DNA of 64,000 nt from CAKZQX01 sp034436755. Lineage in GTDB: Bacteria; Chloroflexota; Chloroflexia; Chloroflexales; Chloroflexaceae. Each line of letters opens with the position of its first letter. The stretch's first letter is position 1. Below the pieces are notes generated by a model. It did not search any database. It saw nothing but the letters and a program-made list of their open reading frames with translations, and was not told the origin of the DNA. The stretch is from NCBI GenBank assembly GCA_034436755.1, contig DAOTVB010000110.1, positions 69,336 through 133,335 on the forward strand, in the 5' to 3' direction. Positions 18,388-24,508 of the stretch are shown here, piece by piece. Made by a program: the position numbers and the translations under genes.

Positions 18388-18574
18388 ACGTGATAGGTGC
18401 TGCGTGATGCAGGCTCTGTCGGTCGGTAGTGAGGCTCGGACCACGAATGTCACGAAAGAGTGCGAAAGCCAGGAACATCTGCGTGGCAACACTGCCGGCA
18501 TCAGCGGGTTGGCGTCTTTCGCTTATTTCGCAACCTTCGCGTTCCAAACTTCCCCTGCCTGCCTCCTGTTAGAC

Positions 18575-18762
18575 GAACTTTGAAATTGTAATCCGGACAT
18601 CGCAGGATTGGAGTCCCGGCTTCAGCCGGTCCGGGCGTTCCCGGCAGTATGCCCCGGCCCTGGCAGGCATACCACCGGCTAAAGCCGGGACTCCAGTGAG
18701 TCACGTACGGCTAAAGCCGGGACTCCAGTGAATCACATATCTGGACTATTTGTTCAAACTTC
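18575..18762. repeat. family F palindromic element
   Basis: The ends GAACTTTGAA and TTCAAACTTC are near inverted repeats. Inside are GGAGTCCCGGCTTCAGCCGG and its complement form CCGGCTAAAGCCGGGACTCC, the latter's last part tandemly repeated once (18670-18740). The element directly abuts a family A copy starting at 18770, the same pairing seen at 59543-59890. Confidence 0.7.
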
Positions 18763-18769
18763 ATGTAAC

Positions 18770-18925
18770 AGGAGTCAGGCGGTTGATAGGCAAACCGGAC
18801 GTTTCACTCGATGAAAGCCGGCTGCGCCTGCGGCAGCATGGCACTCTTTTTTTATGAAAAAGAATGGAGTCTTTCGCCCTGCCGGAGGCGACATACGCTT
18901 TCGGGTCAGTGATCGCGTAACTCGT
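18770..18925. repeat. family A palindromic element
   Basis: The ends AGGAGTCAGGCGGT and ATCGCGTAACTCGT match the family A terminal repeats. The arms are CGCCTGCGGCAGCATGG and CCCTGCCGGAGGCG. The centre keeps TTTTTTTATGAAAAAGA but has lost most of the long palindrome, so this is a shorter copy (156 bp). Confidence 0.7.
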
Positions 18926-18937
18926 GTTATCTTATCT

Positions 18938-19000
18938 AACCGTTAACCCGTAACCATTAACCCGTAACCATTAACCCGTAACCGTTAACCGTTAACCATT
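18938..19000. repeat. telomere-like tandem repeat behind asnB
   Basis: Seven or more degenerate units of the type TAACCGTTAACCCG / TAACCATTAACCCG run up to the asnB stop codon. Related runs follow other stop codons in the window. Confidence 0.7.
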
Positions 19001-20525
19001 AACCCTGCTCTTCCCGGTCATGCCAACGGCCGACATTGCGCAGCACCACCTCGGGCTTCTCGTACGCCTCTACCAGCAGTTTGTGGTAGTAACACTCCTC
19101 CGCCGAGCGCAGGTGATCCTGCGGGTAGCGTGCCGCATACTCAACCGGATCAATCGAGGCGGCGGCCGTCTTGATAATCTCCTGCAGCATATCCACCGTG
19201 CCGCTACCCTCGTCAAACTGCTCCTTGTTGCGCCAGACAATATCGTGGGGCAGCAGATCCTCCACGGCCTTGCGCAAGATCCACTTCTCGACCCGCTTGC
19301 CGTTTCCATTCGCGCGCAGCTTCAGATCCGCCGGGATCGTCTGCGCCATCTCAACCATCTGCGTGTCCAGGAAGGGCACCCGTCCCTCGATGCTATGCCG
19401 CATCGTCATGCGGTCAACGCGCTGCAGATTGACATTGTGCAGGCTATTGACCGAGCGGCGCAACTCCTTGTGGAGCGCATCCGGGTCGTAAATATCTTTG
19501 TAGTAGGTATACCCGGCAAACAGCTCGTCGGCGCCCTCGCCCGTCAGGATTACTTTGACATAATCAGCGGCCATACGCGCACAGAAGTAGGTCGGAATAG
19601 CGCTACGCACCAGATCCTGGTCAAATGACTCCAGGTAGTAGACAATCTCGGGCAGCTTCTCCAGCACCTCATCAATGGAGTAGGCATACTCGTGATGCAC
19701 CGAGCCGATATGCTTTGCCACCCGCCGCGCCGCCTCTACGTCGCGCGAGCCTTCAACCCCGACGGCAAAGGTGTGCAGTTCATCCTTGTGCTGACGAGCA
19801 ATCGCGGCAATCACGCTGCTATCCAGCCCGCCCGACAGAAACGCGCCCAGCGGCACATCGCTCATCAGGCGCTTGGTGACCGCCTTTTCCAGTGTGTGGC
19901 GTACATTCTGTGCATGCACCTCAACCGGCATCGCCCGAGGAATATTATCAGGGACGGTGTAGTAGGTCCGGAAGCCATTGCGCGAGTGGTAGTAGGTTCC
20001 CGCCGGAAACTCGCGTACATTATTCACCCAGCGCGAGATGGCCTTTAACTCTGAGGCAAAATAGAGCGTCTGCTCGGCGCTGCCCTCATTTTCGATGCCA
20101 TAGTAGAGTGGTTTGATCCCGATGGGATCGCGCGCCAGAAAGAGTTCATCTTCCTCAATCACCGCAAAGGCAAACATCCCATCCAGTTGCCCAGTGGTAC
20201 CAAATCCCTGTTCCTCGAACAGGTGTAAGATCGTTTCGCTATCACTGGTTGAAGTGAACTGGTGTGGACCTATCAGGCGCTGGCGGAGCTTTGCGTGATT
20301 GTAGACCTGCCCGTTGGCGATAATGATGGTCGAGCGACCTTCGTTGTACATTGGTTGTTTGCCGCGTGCCGGATCGATAATCGACAACCGCACATGCCCC
20401 AGCACGCCCCGATTGTCCTGCACATGCACGCCCCGCCCATCGGGGCCGCGATGGGCCTGCTTCCCGATCATATCCTCGACCGAAACCTTATCGGTTCCTC
20501 CCCAGACTCCCGCAATTCCACACAT
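18999..20525 (-). CDS. asnB: asparagine synthetase (glutamine-hydrolysing)
   Basis: Makes asparagine from aspartate, ATP and glutamine. It has 508 residues in the normal two-domain order. An N-terminal class II amidotransferase starts MCGIAGVWGG with the catalytic Cys2, and RGPDGRG and RLSIIDPARGKQPM are conserved. The C-terminal synthetase domain has the pyrophosphate loop LSGGLDSSVIAA and LTGEGADELFAGY. GGAAAG precedes the ATG by about 8 bases. The stop lies inside a run of TAACC repeats. It stands alone with no operon partner. Confidence 0.95.
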   Translation of the reverse strand: MCGIAGVWGGTDKVSVEDMIGKQAHRGPDGRGVHVQDNRGVLGHVRLSIIDPARGKQPMYNEGRSTIIIANGQVYNHAKLRQRLIGPHQFTSTSDSETILHLFEEQGFGTTGQLDGMFAFAVIEEDELFLARDPIGIKPLYYGIENEGSAEQTLYFASELKAISRWVNNVREFPAGTYYHSRNGFRTYYTVPDNIPRAMPVEVHAQNVRHTLEKAVTKRLMSDVPLGAFLSGGLDSSVIAAIARQHKDELHTFAVGVEGSRDVEAARRVAKHIGSVHHEYAYSIDEVLEKLPEIVYYLESFDQDLVRSAIPTYFCARMAADYVKVILTGEGADELFAGYTYYKDIYDPDALHKELRRSVNSLHNVNLQRVDRMTMRHSIEGRVPFLDTQMVEMAQTIPADLKLRANGNGKRVEKWILRKAVEDLLPHDIVWRNKEQFDEGSGTVDMLQEIIKTAAASIDPVEYAARYPQDHLRSAEECYYHKLLVEAYEKPEVVLRNVGRWHDREEQG

Positions 20526-20786
20526 AGCACAGCTTTCCTTTCACTCCAGTAGTATGCACCATGATCTATGCCGGCGTCGCAGCCCACACAGATCAGGTGG
20601 CTCCTGCTATCCTGATAATCCATGACTACCAGACAACATTGCAGATAGTAACAGCGCTATTGCCTGGCAATATGAATTCAGTTATTGTAGCCGGATCACA
20701 GGAATTGAGCAATGTCGGGAAGCCGATCAACTGCGACCGACTTCCCGTGCAACCGGCCAGGTCCAGACATCCGGCAGGCACGCAAA

Positions 20787-20809
20787 GAGGGCGCGATGTT
20801 CGCGCCCTC
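20787..20809 (-). terminator. hairpin terminator behind the FKBP gene
   Basis: A perfect 10-bp GC-rich stem (GAGGGCGCGA / TCGCGCCCTC) with a 3-base loop, followed on the minus strand by TTTGCG. It lies 63 bases past the FKBP stop. Confidence 0.6.
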
Positions 20810-20872
20810 GCATGGAGTGGGCCACCCGGCCCATAAATTTACGTCTTCAACTGACCGGAGCATACCGCCTGG

Positions 20873-21301
20873 TTACACAACCTGCACCAGTTCAATATCG
20901 AATGTCAGATCTTTACCGGCCAGGGGATGGTTCGCATCCAGGGTTGCACTCTCATCAGAGAGATCCGTCACAGTGACAACAATCGCCTGCCCATCCGGCT
21001 GACGAATCTGCAACTGCTGCCCGACCTCGGGATCAAGGTTGGGGGGAAACTGCGAACGATCGACCTCGACAATCATCTCATCGCGGTGTGGACCATAAGC
21101 GGCATCAGAAGGGATCTGCGTGGTCTTCGACTCGCCCTCGTTCATACCGACAACCGCCTCTTCAAACCCCGGTATGATCTGCCCCTGACCGATGGTGAAC
21201 TGTAGCGGTTCGCGCTCTGCTGAGGTATCGAAAACGGTTCCATCATCCAGCTTACCTGTGTAGTGTACCTTGACGGTATCGCCTTGCTTTGCCTCCGCCA
21301 T
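20873..21301 (-). CDS. slyD: FKBP-type peptidyl-prolyl cis-trans isomerase, SlyD-like
   Basis: A 142-residue folding helper. ATG 21301 has AAAGGAGCG directly upstream; the frame continues without a site to 21391. The FKBP domain is split by an insert-in-flap chaperone domain, as in SlyD: VKVHYTGKLDDGTVFDTS (about 11-28), GQIIPGFEEAVVGMNEGE, then the insert (YGPHRDEMIVEVDRSQFP), and finally NHPLAGKDLTFDIELVQV. The His-rich SlyD metal tail is absent, as in many short homologues. A GC-rich hairpin follows the gene. Confidence 0.92.
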   Translation of the reverse strand: MAEAKQGDTVKVHYTGKLDDGTVFDTSAEREPLQFTIGQGQIIPGFEEAVVGMNEGESKTTQIPSDAAYGPHRDEMIVEVDRSQFPPNLDPEVGQQLQIRQPDGQAIVVTVTDLSDESATLDANHPLAGKDLTFDIELVQVV

Positions 21302-21703
21302 CTTACGCTCCTTTCGCTCTATTGGCTCCGGTTCCAGGAAATTACGTACCACTCTAAAGCAAAAAGCCAGCAAACTATGACCTGACAGCACAAGCCATTG
21401 TCACAGTTCGTGGCTTTATCACACTTTTCAAGGGCGATTGATGGAATCTCTCAGATCCATACGATAGCCTTACTGGTGGCGCATCGGCGCAACCTTAGAA
21501 TGATCGACGACCCCCCAGGTGACCAGAGCGCTTGCATTTCATAATCCAAACCCGTACATATCGTACTAACCAGACCTGGTGCTGGACAGCAACAGCGTGA
21601 GAAGGTGTTATTTGACTATAGCATGATAGCGCGGGCATGTCAAAAAATCTTAACGGATATGGTGCGGTAGCAGGCGGTAGTGTGGCTACTGCACTTCACG
21701 TAA
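21302..21703. other. intergenic region without recognised feature
   Basis: About 400 bases between two minus-strand genes. No ORF, RNA gene or family A/F repeat was recognised. The promoter of the FKBP gene should lie at its left part, but no motif could be fixed. Confidence 0.4.
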
Positions 21704-22768
21704 CTACCGTGCTTCGGCTTCCGGCAGCGGTTTGGCTTCTTCGGCCAGCCGGGTCAGGGTCTGGAGCTGGTCGCGGGTACCGATTACAACGAGCTGGGCG
21801 TGCTCCTTAAGGAGTGTGTCCGCGCCGGGGCGGGTATTCATCGGGCCGTCGGGAATGCGGCAGGCCAGCACGGTGACACCCAGATGGTGCCGCATCTGCA
21901 TCTGCGCCAGCGTCTGCCCGACCAGCGGCGAGTTGGGGGTGATATAGATCTGATCCAGGAGCAGTTCCAGGTCACTCGTATGCGCCACTTCGTCCAGGAA
22001 ATCGGCGACATCGGGGCGCATCATCATCGTCACCATCCGCCGTCCGGCGATCGAGTAGGGCAGGATCACCCGGTTCGCGCCCGCGCGCAGCAGTTTGGTC
22101 TCCGATGCCTCATAGTTGGCCCGCGCAACAATATTCATGTCCGGGCGCAGACCCCGCGCCGTCAGCACGATAAAGACATTCTCGGCGTCGGAGTTGGCCG
22201 CCGCGATCAGCCCTTGAGCGCGCTCAATCCCGGCCTCTTTCAGGTCGTCCTCGTCGGCGGCATCGCCCTGCAACCCCAGGTAGCCCATCTCCTGAATCGC
22301 CGCGACCTTCTCCGGGTCGGGATCGATCACAATAAAGGACAACCCCTCATAGTCCAGCCCCTGCGCGACATGGCGACCAACCCGCCCATAGCCGCACACA
22401 ATAATATGTTGTGAGAGTCGTGCCAGCATCCGCTGCCACCTCCGATATTCCAGGTGCGCCCGCCACTCGCCCGAAAGCAGAAACTCGGCCACGCTGCCCA
22501 GTGAATAGGCCGCCAGACCACCGCCCCCGATAATCAGTAGCACGGTAAACAGTCGCTCCGACCCGGACAACTCCTCGACTTCGCCAAAGCCGACCGTACT
22601 GACCGTAATAACCGCCATGTAGAATGCCTCGGTCAGGGACCACTCCGCGCCACCCAGGATACGATACCCGGCCGTGCCGACAACAAGCAGCATAATCAGT
22701 GCCGAAAGCGCGGCAATAAACCGGCGTAGCGCACGTTTTTGAACGGCTATGTCAACATGCTTATTCAC
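21704..22768 (-). CDS. potassium channel with RCK (TrkA-N/TrkA-C) domains
   Basis: A 354-residue MthK-like K+ channel subunit. GTG 22768 is chosen because AGGTG lies 8 bases upstream; the frame runs to 22798. Two membrane helices (about 17-37 and 72-92) flank the pore loop with the K+ selectivity filter TVSTVGFGEVEE. The cytoplasmic RCK domain starts HIIVCGYGRVGRHVAQGL (nucleotide-binding GYGRVG) with the acidic end VIDPDPEK and GDAADEDDL. A TrkA-C domain (SPLVGQTLAQMQMRHHLGVTV) closes the protein. Ligand gating by nucleotide or Ca2+ is a family inference. Confidence 0.92.
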   Translation of the reverse strand: MNKHVDIAVQKRALRRFIAALSALIMLLVVGTAGYRILGGAEWSLTEAFYMAVITVSTVGFGEVEELSGSERLFTVLLIIGGGGLAAYSLGSVAEFLLSGEWRAHLEYRRWQRMLARLSQHIIVCGYGRVGRHVAQGLDYEGLSFIVIDPDPEKVAAIQEMGYLGLQGDAADEDDLKEAGIERAQGLIAAANSDAENVFIVLTARGLRPDMNIVARANYEASETKLLRAGANRVILPYSIAGRRMVTMMMRPDVADFLDEVAHTSDLELLLDQIYITPNSPLVGQTLAQMQMRHHLGVTVLACRIPDGPMNTRPGADTLLKEHAQLVVIGTRDQLQTLTRLAEEAKPLPEAEAR

Positions 22769-22810
22769 AGAACTACACCTGATCGGGGTTACAGGCAACG
22801 CTGACCAGCA

Positions 22811-22852
22811 AAAGAAACCCGCACCCGATGTTATGTTGACGGCGGGTGCGGG
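22811..22852 (-). terminator. intrinsic terminator behind the rhodanese gene
   Basis: A perfect 10-bp stem (CCCGCACCCG / CGGGTGCGGG) is followed on the minus strand by TTTCTTTTG. It lies just past the rhodanese stop and before the channel gene. Confidence 0.8.
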
Positions 22853-22884
22853 CGATCAGCGGTCAGGCGAACAGACGAAAGAGA

Positions 22885-23301
22885 TTATTCAATGGGCAGG
22901 CCCGTCTGTTCCCAGGCAATAATACCCCCCTCCATATTGTGAACATTATCATAGCCCTGCTGCTGCAGGAACTGCATCACCTGACCGCTGCGATTCCCGC
23001 TGCGGCAGTAAGCAATGACCGTCTTGTCGGTCGGGATCTCGTCCAGGCGCTGTGGCACTTCGCCCATGGGCATAAGCGTCACCTCGGAGATATGCCCGGC
23101 GGCATACTCCTCCGGCTCACGTACATCGATCAGCACAACATCGGGATCATCTTTGATCGACGCAACCGTTTCCACATCCACAACCTGTGGCAGTTCCGCC
23201 GGATCGACCTCGGCGGGCGCGTCGGGGGTTGTGGTTGTGCCACTACAGGCCGCCGGCACAAACAGCAGCAGTGCAAAAAGAAGCAGATAGACGTGTTTCA
23301 T
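22885..23301 (-). CDS. rhodanese-like lipoprotein
   Basis: A 138-residue sulfurtransferase-fold protein anchored outside the membrane. ATG 23301 has ACGGAGG upstream. The signal peptide MKHVYLLLFALLLFVPAACS ends in a lipobox (PAAC), giving a lipidated Cys near residue 19. The rhodanese domain follows, with VVLIDVREPEEYAAGHI and an active-site loop AYCRSGNRSG carrying the catalytic Cys. Rhodaneses of this size move sulfane sulfur, but the extracellular role here is unknown. A strong terminator follows. Confidence 0.9.
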   Translation of the reverse strand: MKHVYLLLFALLLFVPAACSGTTTTPDAPAEVDPAELPQVVDVETVASIKDDPDVVLIDVREPEEYAAGHISEVTLMPMGEVPQRLDEIPTDKTVIAYCRSGNRSGQVMQFLQQQGYDNVHNMEGGIIAWEQTGLPIE

Positions 23302-23412
23302 CAGGCCTCCGTAAATCAGGGATGGAAAGCTGCAAGTCGCCGTGGCGCTGCCCGCAGGCAGCGCCGGCATGCGGCAATATTGTAGCATGAGTCGGGCAGG
23401 GGAGCATAGTGA

Positions 23413-23445
23413 GGTTAAGGGTTAAGGGTTAAGGGTTAGGGGTTA
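23413..23445. repeat. telomere-like tandem repeat
   Basis: Four units of GGTTAAG/GGTTAGG type (GAGGTTAAGGGTTAAGGG..GGTTATG). It lies upstream of the rhodanese gene in non-coding DNA. Confidence 0.6.
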
Positions 23446-23487
23446 TGTTTGGGTAGTGCTGCCTGCGGCGGTTGTGTCGGCCTGAAA

Positions 23488-23637
23488 CCGCCTGATTTGG
23501 AAAAGATAGTCCGGGTATGTGACTCACAGGAATCCCGGCTTTAGCCGGTGAATATCTGCCGGGGCAGCAACATACTGCTGGGGAAGCCTGATCCGGCTGA
23601 AGCCGGGACTCCCGATCAGTGGTGTCCGGATTTAGTG
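23488..23637. repeat. family F palindromic element
   Basis: It begins CCGCCTGATTTGGAAAAG (compare CCGCCTGATGAAGTTTG at 41570). It contains GGAATCCCGGCTTTAGCCGG and CCGGCTGAAGCCGGGACTCC as opposed arms and ends GTGTCCGGATTTAGTGTCC. Its end touches the first copy of the 121-bp direct repeat. Confidence 0.7.
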
Positions 23638-23757
23638 TCCAAAGTAGTAGGGTGCATTCTATGCACCGTTCTTCTGCCGGGCTATCGAGTTCCTGCCACA
23701 CTCCAGGTAGCACCACGAAGTGTCAAGCGCCCATGGCTTGCAAGATGAACAATATCT
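23637..23757. repeat. 121-bp direct repeat, copy 1
   Basis: Read base by base, this segment is identical to 23943-24063. It starts GTCCAAAGTAGTAGGGTGCA and ends GAACAATATCT. The submodule GTAGGGTGCATTCTATGCACC recurs in variants at 47437, 47552 and 47594. Confidence 0.85.
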
Positions 23758-23942
23758 CTCACCGTTCGCTTATTTTCGGAACGAGTTCATAAAAATTCCC
23801 CACTAGCGGGTCAAAAACGGCCACGTGGGAAGCATCTCGCCCCACATGGCGATGGAAATTGCAGAAATGTTTTACACATTACGGAACCGTGTACGCCAAA
23901 GTGGGGAGAGCGTCCCAAATTTTGTCGATTTTCCAGGCTCAA

Positions 23943-24063
23943 GTCCAAAGTAGTAGGGTGCATTCTATGCACCGTTCTTCTGCCGGGCTATCGAGTTCCT
24001 GCCACACTCCAGGTAGCACCACGAAGTGTCAAGCGCCCATGGCTTGCAAGATGAACAATATCT
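23943..24063. repeat. 121-bp direct repeat, copy 2
   Basis: Second identical copy, separated from the first by 185 bases of unrelated sequence. It ends 5 bases before the stop of the dGTPase-like remnant. Perfect identity means a recent duplication or ongoing gene conversion. Confidence 0.85.
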
Positions 24064-24067
24064 TGCA

Positions 24068-24374
24068 TCACTTAGCAAAATAGTATTTATCAAGAGAATT
24101 GGGGCCATAGTACTTCTGATACTCAAGGATTGCATACGAGTCCATCATCCCGGCAATATAATCAGTAATTGACCGTTTTCGCTCACAATCATCTCTATTA
24201 CTACAACGAGATTTCTTTCTCACCGCAGAGACACAGAGGGCGCAGAGATGACCACAACCGGATGGAAGGTTTAACTTGTTCTGCGGCTTTGGCGCGCATG
24301 GTTGCAGGAAATTCTCGTTGTAGTACTAGTGAAATAAAACTCTTCACAAGTTCCAAAACAACATTACAGACAGT
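24068..24374 (-). pseudogene. C-terminal remnant of a dGTPase-like (HD-domain dNTP triphosphohydrolase) gene
   Basis: Read on the minus strand, the frame ending at a TGA (24068-24070) encodes RKRSITDYIAGMMDSYAI followed by LEYQKYYG and a short tail ending YYFAK. The block R-x-(V/I)-x-DYIAGM-x-D-x-(Y/F)AI is the conserved C-terminal signature of dGTPase-like triphosphohydrolases. Upstream the frame is broken by a 125-bp inverted-repeat element (24200-24324). Beyond that, VVLELVKSFISL may be more of the same gene. No HD metal-binding domain is left, so the gene is dead. The call rests on the short signature. Confidence 0.55.
24200..24324. mobile_element. 125-bp inverted-repeat (MITE-like) element
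   Basis: Bounded by ACTACAACGAGATTTC and the near-complementary GAAATTCTCGTTGTAGT. The interior contains GCAGAGACACAGAGGGCGCAG, a motif common in short interspersed repeats. It interrupts the dGTPase-like remnant. No certain target duplication was seen. Confidence 0.55.
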
Positions 24375-24474
24375 ATAAGGGTTAGGGGTTAGAGATTATA
24401 GTTTGCGACATACTATTCCGGTGGAAACTGTTCGTCCTCTACCCTTCGTCATTCGTCCCTCTCAAACAAAAAAT

Positions 24475-24508
24475 TAACCCCTAACCCTTAACCCCTAACC
24501 CCTAACCA
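24475..24508. repeat. telomere-like tandem repeat behind the PHP-AlbA_2 gene
   Basis: Five CCCTAAC/CCCTTAAC-type units run right up to the stop codon of the next gene. A shorter related run lies at about 24376-24395. Confidence 0.7.

Noticed and set aside
18938..19000. CRISPR array or chromosome end
   Set aside because: Unit length is 7 bases with no spacers, so it is not CRISPR. The run is internal between genes, so it is not a telomere.
20561..20836. Plus-strand frame of 91 codons between asnB and the FKBP gene
   Set aside because: It runs straight through the hairpin terminator at 20787-20809, has no ribosome site and lacks any recognisable motif.
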